From Manis javanica (lineage: Eukaryota; Chordata; Mammalia; Pholidota; Manidae): a stretch of 64,000 nt of DNA. Below are positions 1 to 12,125 of the stretch, in pieces (within the stretch, counting starts at the first letter, position 1; the number at the start of each line of letters is the position of its first letter). Location of the stretch: NCBI RefSeq assembly GCF_040802235.1, contig NC_133156.1:110576173-110640172 (forward strand), in the 5' to 3' direction. The notes under the pieces were generated by a model that ran no database searches, had not been told where the DNA came from, and saw only the letters and a list, made by a program, of their open reading frames with translations. The position numbers and the translations under genes were made by a program.

Positions 1-889
1 AAGAAAAGCTGCATGTGGTAATCATCTGATATCCGTACCTGGCCATTCATTATGGAAATCAGTGTGCAGCTGATGAGGCGCTGGACTGCACCAGCTATAG
101 CAGTCAAGTCTTAGGAAAAATGATCCCTCCCTCACTGCCGTCTCCCTCCTGATGCACAGTCTACCACAGCCTCTCTGCTGACCCAATCTGCCTGTAAAGG
201 AAGCCAGACTGAAGATCTTATGCATATTTTACTGTTTAAATGTGATGATTTCTTCTGGGAATGGTAGTGGTGATGATCGTACAACACTGTGAGTGTTCTT
301 AATAATGCCATTGGACTGTATGCTTAAAATGATACAATGGCAAAGAAAAGCATTGATTCAAATATCAATGATTCTTATTTTTTTAACTTTCTCAGCCCAT
401 TTACTATCCAAGTCCTTTTTTGTGTTTTCCTTAGAAGTCTGGTTGGCCATATCTCCCGGGAGTGTTAGAAATACAATGCTGAGTGTCTCCTTTGTCCTCA
501 TATTAGTCAAGATCAGGCCTTGATTTTAGTCCCTTAAGTCTTTGGAGAGTATAATTCATTGAAGCTGTTAAATGAGTGTTTGATGAATTAAGTCCCACTT
601 CTACAATGCTATCCTGACTACTCTGATCTGATCTGTTTTTTCCTAAAATTCTCTATCAGTACTTGGCTTTTAATCTTAGGCTTCCTCTTAATTTTTTGTT
701 CTATGAGGTTAACATTTTAAATGTATAATACTATTTCTAAAAGCAAAACAATAGATTATTCAGAAAGCCTGTACCCTGTCCACAACAATGCTAGATCCTA
801 GACTTCAGAAGGGTTCTGTATTTATTGAATAAAGGGTTGGCCCTCTGCCACAGAACCAGGACTCCTTCACCTAGAAGGACACTGAACAC
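1..889. other. Intergenic 5' flank, unique-looking sequence
   Basis: No exon, RNA gene or recognisable repeat is visible. The open frames are short, lack family motifs, and are of the size expected by chance in AT-rich DNA. Confidence 0.5.
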
Positions 890-1650
890 TGTCTTGGTTC
901 ATTTGGGCTGTGTGGATAAAATGTTTGGCTAGCTCACTACACACGTTGGGCAATACATTGTTATTGACTCTATGTAATCAGCCCTTCCCAGTGCTCTGGG
1001 AGACATGTTGGCATGGCTGCAAGGCTGCAGGAGAGCAGAGCAGAGGCTGGAGTGGTAGCAGCACCGAGGACAGAGGCCCAGAAGATGACTGTGCAGGCAG
1101 AGAGGCCCAGAGAGGCCCAGAGGCAGAGACCGGCTTGCTGCATGCAGACTTGCTCTGAGTGAATGAGATTTAGTGATCGACCTGCCACCGTGGAAATAAA
1201 GCTGTATATAACCCTTTCACCCCAAGAACATTCTACTGTCATTTCTTTGGTCACATTGAATCCATAGTGAACTTGCCCGGGGCTGAAACCTATTGGCATG
1301 ACAGGCTGCTATAACAAGGTACCATCAACTCACTGGCTTAAACAACAAGCTTTTGTTTCTCGTGGTTCTGGAGGCTGGGAAGATCAGGTGCAGGGAAATT
1401 CTGTGTCTCACTAGGACTTGCTTCCTAGTTTAGAGAAAGCCATCTTCTCACTGTGTCCTCACATGGCAGAAGGGGCTGGCGTGCCCTCCTGGGCCTTTTA
1501 TATAAGGGCACTAATCCTATTCATGAGGCTCCACCCTTATGACCTAATCACCTCCTAAAGGCCTCATCTCCAAACACCACCACATGGCAAGGTTAGGATT
1601 TCAACATATGACATTGAAAGGGCCACAAACATCAGTCTATAGCAAACACT
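890..1650 (-). repeat. MLT1-like MaLR LTR, split by a later LTR insertion
   Basis: The segments 890-910 and 1304-about 1650 join into one LTR of the mammalian MaLR (MLT1) type on the minus strand. Recognisable blocks are the tgctataacaaggtaccatc end, the ctcacatggcagaaggggc block, the cttatgacctaatcacctcc block and the ggatttcaacatatgacatt block. It is interrupted by the element at 911-1303, whose 5-bp duplication GGCTG lies inside the MLT1 sequence. MLT1 elements are non-autonomous ERVL-related LTR retrotransposons shared across placental mammals, so this is the older layer. Family assignment is from memory of the consensus. Confidence 0.75.
911..1303 (+). repeat. Solo ERV LTR (long form), nested in MLT1
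   Basis: This 393-bp LTR begins TGTGG and ends TGACA. It is flanked by the 5-bp direct repeat GGCTG (906-910 and 1304-1308). It is the same family as 5056-5470 and the provirus LTRs at 46879-47180 and 52555-52856. All share the end block (here ctgaaacctattggcatgaca), a cctttcaccccaagaac block next to an AATAAA signal (near 1195), and a tata motif. It carries roughly 100 bp of central sequence, rich in gaggcccaga repeats, that the provirus LTRs lack. No internal retroviral sequence adjoins it, so it is a solo LTR left by recombination. Orientation is opposite to the other three copies. Confidence 0.85.
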
Positions 1651-4189
1651 GCTAGCATTCTATGTGATTTAAGATAGTGGTCTACTTTGGTTTTGCCATT
1701 TCAGGGCTTAGCAGACCTTTAGTTTATCAATCTGGAAGGTAAAAGTTTCATTACACTAACAATGTTCTTGAGGTAGGTGTGGGAGTTTCTTCCTCATTAG
1801 CAGAACCCAAAAGGTTTTCAGCTCCATGTTGAGAAAACAATGCCAGATGTTCTGAGTTTTTGGGTGTCTACAGGGTGACTAAAAAGTTAATCAGTCTGAT
1901 GAGGCAGCTGGATGCCTGCTCGAGCCAAGTACTAGACTATTAATGCAAATTAAAAACATAAGTCTATAAACTGACCCCAGCTGTACTACCTCTAGTGATT
2001 CTAAGCTGAGCTCTCAAGTATTTTGCTATTTTTAAAGTCAATTGTTTTTCCATGCCTGCATTTTGTTTTACCATAACACAAATGCAACAAGGATTTTTCC
2101 ATAAGCATTAAAAATAGACGTAATATACCCTTAGGCTTGGTCTTTCCTTTAAAATTGTTGTTGTGATAACTTCAATCTGTGGGATTTTTCTTCAGCCTCC
2201 CTCATTACATCTCAAGCATTTTTGTTCTTTGTTCTAAAAATGCTCAGGAGATAGTGGTCAAGATATTTAATCAAAGTGAATGGAATGAAGGGGTAAGCTA
2301 TCCCTGTCTTTACTGGTTGTATTTAGACTTAGCTTGGTTTGCTTTTAAAGTCACCTTGGTGCTAAGACATACAGGATGACAGGGACTAAGACTTAATATG
2401 TAATCATTCATTCTATGGCAGAATAAACCAAAAATAGCATACCAACCAAGAGTCCCAGGGAGCAACTGGAACCTAGAGGGTGCAGAAGCAATGAATGTGC
2501 AACACCTTTTCCTATTCTTCCTTGAGACAAATACAGTATTTGATGCCAAGAAGCTGACTGTGGCCTGAACTCTAGCCCTGACTGAATTACATCTTCTTGG
2601 AGAAGTTACAAAAGTGATATGTGTTCACTGCAGATAATTTGAAAGATACCAAAAATCTATCTTAAAATTTTATTTTAAATTAAAAATCACACCCAGAACA
2701 AGCTGTTATGTCTATGCCCTCTGTTCAGATTACTAGTCCCTTTTAAAGCTTTTTCACAGAAAAGCATGCAATGCAGGTGGAGATTAATTTAGCAGGTCCA
2801 AGAAGAATGGAGGTTGGATGAGAGGACTCCAGGGTCCAGGAAGTGTGTGATAGTGGCTCTCCTACAGTCCACAGACTCTTTGGAGCAGGCCCTGACAGTG
2901 ACCCGACAGCAGAGCTGTCTCATTTGCAACCTGCCTCGCTGGCCTCATTCTCCAATCCCACACCTCACAAACCCAGGAGCCTGATTTTGTCATCTTAAGG
3001 CAAACAGATGATTCTCTTAGGAAAATCTTAGAAATGCCTACTTTCCCTTGTCTCCATCTCCTCCAGACCAGGCAATCTAGAACACTGGAGAAACACAGCA
3101 CCGACACTCCATTCAGTGGATATTCCCTGTCCGTTCAGCCAACTCCAACTACTGGCCAGATGTAAGGTCTCCTACAGCTCAGACTCATATAAAGATAAGA
3201 CAGATCTGCCACAGCCAATACTGCAAAAAATAAATATGACTCAACCTAACTTATGCTGGGAAGGGCAGAGTGACAGAACTGCTATGCCTGAAGGAACAAA
3301 CCAAGGCTGAGCAGTTTCACTGTGATGTGGCTCCAAGCCCCGGAACTGAGAGAGGGAGAGAAGCAGTACAGCGTGAGACCTCTGCTCTGCCAAAGGGCAG
3401 CTGTGGTAGACTTGTGCTCTCAATGACTGAGGCACTTGGGGGTGGGAGGCTCAGTAACAGCAAGGGGTAAGAAGGAGGGGAAGGTGATGGCAAAAGAATT
3501 CCTCACCCTTCAGGGAGATAAACCCTGGGAAATGATCCCCTTAGCAACTCAGTTCTGAAGACTCCCAGCATTCTCCAGATGTCCCCCTCATCTAGCTCAG
3601 GACAGGACTCTTCAGTCATCGGGGGTCCTAAAGGCCCAAGTAAGTTGTATGAGCAAGTGAGACAGATGCACATTGCTACTATAATCTTCTCCCTCTTAAC
3701 CTGCACCCAAAGCCTCACAGGGAGGCTTCTATGGCTAGTTGACCAAAGAAGAAAAGACATTTAGATAATATTTTCTGATTTTCCAACACCTCCCAAAAGT
3801 AGATGGCTGCAGCTCTACAGCCCTTCCCCAGGCTCTGAATATCAGCATTTAAAGAAAATTCTCCTCCCAGTGGGCAGAACTTGGAGCAGTGTGTGGAGCT
3901 GCTCATTTCATCTGAAAGGAGAGAAGGCTAGATGTACAGCTCTGCACTGATCATGGGCAGTAGCTAATAGTTTCAATGGATAGTCAGAGTCTAAAAATGA
4001 ACAACTGGGAAATTGCTAACGAAGAGTTCTGGTTCTGGGAAACTAATATGTGATTAGATAGCATTCCCACAGAGTGTGAAGATAATTTTCTGTCTCATGT
4101 CAGTGTTTTCCAGAGAGCAGGCTCAGAAGAAGAGGATTTTAATAATCATGTGGACAAGTCGGCCGATTCTGTACATGTCAGTCAGCCTC
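1651..4189. other. Intergenic, no gene seen
   Basis: There are no convincing exons. About 2600-2780 resembles an old interspersed repeat (a cactgcagataatttgaaaga block followed by an A/T-rich run), but I cannot name it. The rest appears unique. Confidence 0.4.
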
Positions 4190-4560
4190 TTTCTCCAGCC
4201 AGCAGTCGTTTCCCTTGCCCAATGAGCTTTGAACCACCATAGGGAAAAAGTTATATATGAGCTCCCAACATGGATTCCTCTCACCAAGGCCGATCTGGCC
4301 GCTGCTGTTGCTGAGTGCCCAACCTCCCAACAGCAGAGACCAACACTGAACTTCCATTATGGCACCATTCCCTGGGGGCAGGAGTTGAGATGGGGAACCA
4401 CTAGCCGCCCGGTAGAAGATTGATTTAACTGGACCACTTCCATCATAGGAGTGACAGCACTTTGTTCTCAATGGAATAGATACCTACCCCGGATAGGGAT
4501 TTCTCTATGCTGCCAACAGTGCACTCAGACCCACTTCTTCCAGCTACCATCAGCTCTCTT
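4190..4560 (+). pseudogene. ERVL-type pol relic, integrase N-terminal and early core region
   Basis: The plus strand keeps a decayed integrase stretch. One open frame (4229-4423) contains LTKADLAAAVAEC followed by QQQRPTL, which matches the end of the zinc-binding HHCC domain of class III (ERVL-like) integrases. The second cysteine of the CxxC pair is replaced. Further on, gaagattgatttaactggac and the following gatagatacc segment fit the start of the catalytic core, but in a shifted frame. No LTR, reverse transcriptase or capsid flanks it, so it is an isolated fragment. It differs clearly from the 47-52 kb provirus. The assignment rests on motif recognition only. Confidence 0.6.
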
Positions 4561-5050
4561 TCAGCTTCTCCAAGGTCTGGGCCAAAGGCCTGTGCAGGTC
4601 TGTGGCAAAAGGTGCCAGCTGCTTCTGCAAGTCACCCAGAGCATCAGAGTTCTGGGTAAGAGACAGATGTGGATTCCAAACCCAGGGTTTGGCAGAGAAT
4701 GTAGTGAAGGCGTGGAGGAGGTAGGGGTATTAGCAAGGGATGGAGAAGCAGCAGAGCTAGCTATAGAGGAACACTTTCATGCATGAAGGGACAGAGGATT
4801 GGACTGATGTTACTATAGTCCAGAGAGAGCTTGAGCTATGGAAGGAGGCCACCGACAAGAGCTGTAAATGTGGAGGAATGCAGCCATTGCCTCACTATGC
4901 CATATTAGGATAGGAGTAGTGGAAGTGCATAACCCAGCCCCTCTTTAATTCTCACCTCCTTGTCTTTAGCTGATGCTTTCCACTGGCAAAAAGGCCTGAG
5001 TAATACAGTTAGCAGGAGTTAGTGCACCAGAGAGAGAATAGAAATGGTGC

Positions 5051-5475
5051 AGGGGTGTCTTGCCAATGGGTTTCAGTCCCGGGCAAGTTCACTATGGATT
5101 GAATGAGACCAAAGAATGACAATGGAACGTTCTTGGGGTGAAAGGGTTTATAGGCAACTTTATTCCCATGGTGGCAGGTCAATCACTAGAATACCATCTA
5201 CTCAGAGCAAGTCCGCATGCAGCAAGCGGGTCTCTGCCTCTGGGCCTCTCTGCCCCTGCAGCCATCTCAGTCTCTGTCCTCGGTGCTGCCACCACTGCAG
5301 TCTCCTCTGCTCTGCTACAGCCTTGCAGCTGTGCCACCGTGTCACCCAGAGCACTGGGCAGAGCTCTTTATATAGAGTCAATAACAACATACTGTCCACA
5401 CATGTGTAGTGAGCTAGCCAACCAAAGCCAGATATGATTCCTGGCCACAGGAACTTTCACTTTATCCTCAAGGGG
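5051..5475 (-). repeat. Solo ERV LTR (long form) with 5-bp target duplication
   Basis: The LTR proper is 5056-5470 (415 bp), plus-strand ends TGTCTTGCC...CCTCA. It is flanked by the 5-bp duplication AGGGG at 5051-5055 and 5471-5475. Read on the minus strand it has a TATA-like tatataaag (around 5370) and the shared family blocks of the 911-1303 and provirus LTRs. It has the long central segment (about 5205-5340) missing from the provirus LTRs. No internal ERV sequence adjoins it. Confidence 0.85.
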
Positions 5476-5839
5476 GTATGGGCAAACTGAGAATAACAGC
5501 TGCATTTAGGAAAAAAGGCATTTAGGACTCCTCATGGACTAGTGATCTATAATAATTCCTACTCAGCAATATTAATCAGAGTGAAAACAGGAGGGTAAAT
5601 AATTTTTTAGCCAGCACCTAGCTAGAGCAGTTCACTTGTAGGGTCACTAACAAGTATCCCCACAGAGTGTCCCCCAACTGAAGAACGTAAGTTACTGTAA
5701 ACCCCATATTGATCATATAGTTCAATTATCACCTTTTAAAGGGATCTGGAACCCAGAACACTTAAACAGATAAGTGGGAAGACAATTTAGGTCAATTTCA
5801 GTCTATCTGATGTTCCTGCAATTAAGAAATGAATAGGCA

Positions 5840-7005
5840 GTACTTATAAATGCTAAGTACTTAAAAATTGAATCAACTTATAAGATATGAAACCATAAAA
5901 CTCCAAGAGGAAAACGTAAGGAAAAAGCTCCTTGATATTAGTCTTGCCAATGATTTTTTTGGATATGACACCAAAAGCATAAGCAACAAGAACAAAAATA
6001 AACAAGTGGGACCACATCAAATAAAACTTCCGCACAGCAAAAGAAACAGTCAACAAAATGGAAAGGCAGCCTATGAAATGGGAGAAAATATTTACAAATT
6101 ATGTCTGATAAGGGGTTAATATCCAAAATATATAAGGAATTCATACAACTCAATAGCAAAACACAAAACAATCTGATTTTAAAATGGGAAGAGCAATTGA
6201 ACATTTTCCAAAGAAGACATACAAATGGCCAACAGGTACATGAAAAGATGCTCAACATCATTAATCATCAGGGAAATGCAAATCAAAACCACAATGAGAT
6301 ATCATCTCATACCTGTTAGAATGGCTATCTCGAAAAGACAACTAACAAATGCTAGCAGGGATGTGGAGAAAAGGGAATCTTTGTGCACTTTTGGTAGGAC
6401 TATAAATTGGTATAGTCACTATAGAAAACAGTATGCAGTTACCTCAAAAAATTAAAACTAGAACTACTATATGACCCACAATCCCATTTCTGAGTATATA
6501 ATCTTAGGAGATGAAATCATTACCTCTAAGAGATATGCACTACCATGTTCATTGTGGCATTATTCATAATAGTGAACACGTGAAAAAGACCCAAGTGTCC
6601 ATCAACAGAAGAATGGATAAAGAATATATGTAGATATATACACACATATACATAATGGAATATTATTCCACCATAAAAAAAGAAGGAAATCCTGCCTTTT
6701 ACAACTACATGGGTGGACCTCGAGGGCATTATGCTAAGTGAAATAAGGCCGACGAAAAGACAAATACCATATGATCTCCCTTATATGTGAAATCTAACAA
6801 CTATGAACTCATAGAACCAGAGTAGAATGGAGGTTACCAGGAGCTAAGGGGTGAGAGAAATGGGAGAGATGTTAGTCAAAGGGTAAAAACTTCTAGTTCT
6901 CAGATGAAGAAATTCCAGGGATCTAGTGTACAGCATAGTGACTGTAGTTAGCAATACTGTATTGTATACCTCAAAGTTGCTGAAAGAGAGCTTTATTGCT
7001 TTCAC
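5840..7005 (+). repeat. Old L1 3' fragment (ORF2 C-terminus and 3' UTR)
   Basis: From about 5868 the frame reads decayed L1 ORF2 C-terminal sequence, including ETIKLQEENVRKKLLDISLA and then EMGENIYKLCLIRG. A later frame gives the usual ORF2 tail with heavy frameshifting. The tail ends in an L1M-type 3' UTR (agtgtacagcatagtgactg near 6926). It is 5'-truncated, and divergence is far higher than in the 30.6-kb and 54-60-kb L1 copies, so this is an ancient insertion. Confidence 0.85.
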
Positions 7006-7814
7006 CATTTGTACCTCCTGTCTATATTTGTGTCAGTGCCTCATGAGCCCTTAATCCTTCAGGTGGTGCTGACTGTCAGCGGCCCTGCTGAGTGGACCTC
7101 TGATACCCAGGAGATCCCCTCAGGATACCCTGAAGCCCTGGCTCCTCTTTTCTAACTCTGTTTCATAGATGACGATTTTGAAACCTTCAGAGACAGAGGG
7201 CAAGGCCAGCTCCTAAACTCCCTGTTCTCTGCAAGAGTATGTTCTACCATCTACCAAACACTACCTTATCTCACCTTGATACAGTAGTAGCCAGTGGAGG
7301 CATCTCAAGATTCTGGAGCAATCTCTGCCTCCTCTGTCCTTTTCCCTGTTCCACACATATAATCACCTAATGACCTCTTCTTGTTTTTTCTTTAGTAGTT
7401 GCCTTTCTCCACTATTGCTTATCATCCTGGCCCAAAAACTAACTACTCCTTCTTAGATGGGCCTCAGCATCTTTTAATGGAGTTACCTGATTCTAGACTC
7501 TTTCCCTACATTCTGCCCTGTTTCCTAGGAACCAACCATTTCTAAATATTCCCTAAGGAAACTATGGTAGTTTCTTGTCAGTCTGATCTCCTCAACAATG
7601 GAATTTAAGCCACGACTTGTCTGGATTGGGCACTTTTACAACTGTTGCCATTCCAGTCAAGCTGATTCCTTAAAGGCCATACTCAGTCTTGCATTTTCCA
7701 GTTACTTTGAATGTCCCATCCCCTCCTCTAAACCCAGTCCTCTAACTCAAGGCCTTCTATGCCCCACTTTTTTCTCAGGGTTTGGATTTTAGGCCTCAAT
7801 TTGGAGTGGGAAAA
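7006..7814. other. Intergenic, no gene seen
   Basis: No coding, RNA or repeat signature that I can support. Confidence 0.4.
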
Positions 7815-8000
7815 TTGCTTTAAGTGCTTTCTCTGTGCCAGATACCGTGCTAAATGCTTTACAGCTTTACATGTATTAACCAATTTAATCCAAGCAATTC
7901 TATGGAGATAGGTTCTATTATTAGCATTTTACAGATAAAATTAAGGCAGAAATCAAATAACTTGCCTCAAATCACCCAGCCAATAAGAAGTGGAATGTCA
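7815..8000 (-). repeat. MIR SINE
   Basis: It shows MIR-type blocks in minus orientation: taagtgctttctctgtgcca, catgtattaaccaatttaat and ttttacagataaaattaagg, ending at a degenerate cacccagccaataagaagtgg. This is an ancient mammal-wide tRNA-derived SINE. Confidence 0.75.
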
Positions 8001-9719
8001 GTTTGACTTTACATGGAATTTGTCTCCAGAATCCAAGATGCTCTGCAGCCCTTTAGGAACAGAGGACTGACTTTTTGTGAGCTCACCGTATGTTAGAACA
8101 CCTATCACACAGCACATCTTAATATTTAACTAGTGGTTTCTCCTAATTAGTTGATGCTATGAATCTGATGCAAGCTTATGCATCAAGTATTAAACCACCC
8201 TATTTTATGAGGCATGGATTGAAAATTGTCACAGTTTCACAGAAAGTCTTATACCTGTGGTTCTTCCAACTGAAACTTTTTCTGAGCAGAAGTATATTCA
8301 AGTAGTATAAGCATTTTTATGAAGAGACTGCTCCAGCTTTTGTCAGTTGATGGATTGCCTACACAATTTTTTTTTCCTTGGGACTGATTCGACTTGCTTA
8401 ATTTTGTTCTTGTCAAATACAATGAACATGATGAATTCTTCTGAGTTACAGATTTATCAAAACAACTGTTAATTTACTAAAAATGCACCATGGCCTGAAT
8501 TGTCCCTTGCAAAGCAGAATCTTGTTCATCTGTGAACAGACTTCTGTCCTTTCTCAAGGGTTGTGTCCGTGATGTTGTGAAGGCTGGGACATCATTCAGA
8601 ATCAACTTACACATTGAAACAAGTCATTCTTTCTCTTCTTTCTTTTCTCCAAACAAGGGATATTTTATCTTTTGTAAAATTTAGCCTATCACTTTTGATA
8701 AGTGCATTCCCTCCCTTTCGGTTCCATGACCCTGCAGTGTCCGTTTTTGCTTTAGAATATTAGAAAACAATGATACAAAGTTTTGTTTACTGTTGGTCTA
8801 TGGTGCATTCTACACAAAGTAACAGGAAACTTTAGTAACTCAAGTGGAACCACCAGAGGAAAAGACTTGGTGGAAAAGAAAGGAGACTACCACTCCTTTC
8901 CCATCCCTTCAGAATATAAAGGAACATACCTAAGGTGACCAACTGTATCATCCTAGACTCAAGACAAGGAACTGCTCCTTCTCCAGCTTTCATTAGCTCA
9001 GAGAATTCGACAGAAAAGAGTATCACAGCAACATTCTAGATTCCTATTTTAAGGACAGCCTCTCAAAGACAAAACATTGCAATGATCATTCAGTGTGGTG
9101 CCACATTAAGCATGATGTGCAGGCAACTTCAGGCAAGGTCATGGCAAGGAGAAGCCACTACAAGAACTTGGCTTCCATGAATCTCTACCTCCTTAGATAC
9201 CCATTAATGAATTAATGAATTCATTAATTAATAGTTATTATTAATATATCACTATCAGTGCATTAATGTATTTACATATAATATTAATTAATACTAATTT
9301 ATATGCAAGTTTTATTCTTAATGCCTTCTCCTTTTTAGAAAAGAGGATCTGGGATTTAAATAATAGATTAAAAGTAAACTTCTCTGAGTATTTAACATAT
9401 AAATAACTTATTTTGAAAGAAATATTAAATCACAGCAGTTTTCTTTTTTCTTGTGTCTCATTGTAGGCCATGCAGATTGTGACTAAATAGAAAGGTACAG
9501 GGTCGGGTGAGGGGCATAAAAAGCAAAAAGGAAGCCAGGATTATGCCATGGTTACGTCATTCCAGAAGAAGCATATTTACCAGTGTGAGAGTTGACAGTG
9601 TCCCTCAGCCTACCGAAGAGAATCTTTAACTTAACAAGTACAATACCCTACTCCCTCACCTACAAAATCTCTTAATTGTTGTACAGGGGACAAAGCCAAC
9701 ATACATTAAAAGAACTATA
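8001..9719. other. Intergenic, with an AT-rich palindrome
   Basis: No gene is visible. Positions 9190-9300 are very AT-rich and contain the perfect 20-bp palindrome AATTAATGAATTCATTAATT at 9210-9229. Confidence 0.45.
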
Positions 9720-10250
9720 GTGATGGAAGAAAGAATCCAAGTGGATATGTTCTGTATTGCCACAAGAATAAATAGATTAATGAAACAGAGAACTCTGAGA
9801 TAGACCCATCTATAAAAGGCATTTTATATAGGTTACAGGTGTTACAACTACTTCTCTGTTGGGGAAAAGAATGAACTGTTTAGTAGATGGTGTTGGAAAC
9901 CTGGCTAACTAGATAAGTACAAATCTCAACATTATACACAAGAGAAGGAGTTAAAGTGGATTAAATCAAAAGTGAAAGGTAATTCTTTAAAGTTTATCGA
10001 GGATGTAAACTCTTGACTTTGTTGCAGAACAAATCTTGTTAACTTCAAAAGCTTCAGCCATTAGGCCCCAAATTGGTGGATTTATAATATAATTATATCA
10101 ATAAGATTTTTGTTGAACCAGGAACATCCTGGATAAAGTTGACAGGTGACAAAGTAGGAAATACATGTTAGAAACATTAGAATGATTGCCTGTTGTGGGA
10201 AGTGGTTATGGGAATAAATAAAGGGAATAAGTATAAATCAAGAGAGGAAC
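9720..10250 (+). repeat. Ancient L1/HAL1-type fragment
   Basis: Blocks such as agagaactctgagatagaccc, gaatgaactgtttagtagatggtgttgga and aagtggattaaatcaaaagtg align with the late ORF2 region of L1 or HAL1. No open frame survives. Boundaries are approximate; the right part (after about 10030) is weaker. Confidence 0.6.
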
Positions 10251-10624
10251 CTGGAATGGACCAGTTATGACAGCGCAGGATGCCATGAGCTGGACTCTGA
10301 TCCACTTGACCCTCTGCTCTGTACTTGAAGTACCACATTAATGGTATGTTGGAAGAATCCCAGGCATTTGATGAACAAAGGCTTCTAAACAGCTAAGAGA
10401 TAAGAGATAATTAAAAAGGTGTTTTCACAAGTGTTGCTATGGATCATGCTTTGGGCATTTATTGTTTAAGACACACATAAAGAACACACTTAGTGTTCAA
10501 GACACAAGCCTTTCAGAGAGCTCAGACTATTGACAGACTTCTTAAAATATAACATTCTTCAGGCACATATGTCATTCCAGCCCCTACTGCCAATTTCTTT
10601 TGTTATGTAACTGTGCACCTAACA

Positions 10625-10980
10625 TAAATAGGTACCAGGCACTGAACTAGGCTCTGAGGCTGTACAATTCAGAAAGATACCGTGTCCTTCCTTCAAGGAA
10701 CTCACTCTAGTGGGAAGCAGAACAAAAACAGAAGGGTCATCCAATAGTTATATAATGTTGGCTATGTGCCAGGCTATTCTAAGTGCAGGACATTAATTAT
10801 TAATCCTAATAACCCAGTGATGTAGGCATTTGTTTCCTTACCTATAAATGGGGTAAATAAGTTACAGAGAAGTTAAGTAATGTGCCTATGGTCACAGAAC
10901 CATAAAGAGGTAAAGCCAAGACTCAAACCCAGGCAGTCTATAGTGTCTATGCTCTTAACCACTGTACACTAAACAGTATG
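10625..10980 (-). repeat. MIR SINE pair or MIR/L2 remnant
   Basis: Two adjacent relics are visible. At 10640-10720 the sequence reads ggcactgaactaggctctgag...aaggaactcactctagtggg. At 10745-10975 there is a clearer MIR in minus orientation (gctatgtgccaggctattct, aagttaagtaatgtgcc, ctcttaaccactgtac). Confidence 0.7.
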
Positions 10981-11522
10981 ATAAATGCCAACATATAAAT
11001 ATGTGTCAGGTGCTTTGATCACAAAGAGGTCACTGTACTTGAATTTAAGGTAGTCAAATGTTTCTACATAACATCCTTTGTGATTTAAATGCTATTATTT
11101 TAAATCTATAAGTAAATTAGGTGAAAATTCACACCTCTACAACAGACTTTCCAATCATAAGCACCGTATCTCTCAAGTTTTTACTTTCTCTCCAAATCTC
11201 ATAAGAATTATTTTTAGGTGCTTTTAGAATTTCTATTTTAAAGATTATTTTAAAACACTTTCCCTAACTGTTGCTCAGTAACTAGAAATACAATTAATTT
11301 TATATTGTTTTTAAGGAGTAGTTAAGATTTTACTTTCATTTTAATAATTGATGTGTAGATTTGTGTTTACATATACAATCAATCTGCAGAGGAATTCTTT
11401 CCTCCTTTCCATCTTCATTGTTTATATTTTTTGGTTAAGCTGTTTGGGATGTTTGGTACAATGTAGAATAGAAGCAGTAATAGGCTGGCACTGCTGTCTT
11501 GTTTCTGACTATAAAGCAAAGG

Positions 11523-11548
11523 TTTTTCTTTCTTTCTTTCTTTCTTTA
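11523..11548 (+). repeat. (TTTC)n simple repeat
   Basis: About five tttc units precede an L1 3' tail, so it probably derives from the poly(A) tail of the antisense insertion that follows. Confidence 0.7.
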
Positions 11549-11935
11549 TTTTATTTTGGTATCATTAATCTACAATTACATGAAGATCTTTATTTTTATT
11601 GAAGTATAATTGCCATACAATATCCTATTAGTTTCAGGTGTGTATCATAGCGATTCTGTATGTTTATACATTACAAAACGATTACCACAATAAGTCTAGT
11701 TACCATCTGTCACCACACAAAGTTGTTACAATACTATATTCCCTATGCTATACATTACAACCCCATGACTTATTTATTTTATAACTGGAAGTTTATACCT
11801 CTTAATACCCTTCACCTATTTTGCCCACCCCTCCTCCATCCTCCCCTCTGGGCAACCAACAACTTGTTCTATGAGCAAAGGCTTTTAAATATTTCACCAT
11901 TGAATATATTTGCTAAAAGTTTTTTCTAGACATCA
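11549..11935 (-). repeat. Antisense L1 3' ends, a very short young tail next to an older L1
   Basis: Positions 11549-11586 (ggtatcattaatctacaatt...) match the 3' terminus of the full-length L1 at 53.96 kb. That leaves only about 40 bp of a younger copy. From 11588 an older L1 3' UTR follows in the same orientation (ttgaagtataattgccatac, ttacaaaacgattaccacaa, taagtctagttaccatctgt). Neither has coding sequence. Confidence 0.75.
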
Positions 11936-11984
11936 ATCTGAATAAATTCCCTTTTACTATCAGATTGCCAACCATTAATGTTGT

Positions 11985-12125
11985 TATGGGCTGAATTTCA
12001 TCCTCCCACCCCTAAATTCAGGTGATCAAACCCTAACTCCCAGTATCTGAGATAGTGATTATATACAAAAATAGGGCCTTTAAAGAGGTAATTAAATTAA
12101 CATGAGGCTATTGAGGTGGGCCCTG
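11985..12125 (+). repeat. MLT1-like LTR fragment
   Basis: The start gttatgggctgaatttcatcc, then ttcaggtgatcaaaccctaa and the gatagtgattatatacaaaa block, resemble the 5' part of an MLT1 LTR in plus orientation. It is truncated where a GC-rich stretch begins at about 12126. Confidence 0.55.

Noticed and set aside
5868-6455. Open frames at 5868-6119 and 6225-6455 as host exons
   Set aside because: Their translations are L1 ORF2 C-terminal sequence in shifting frames.
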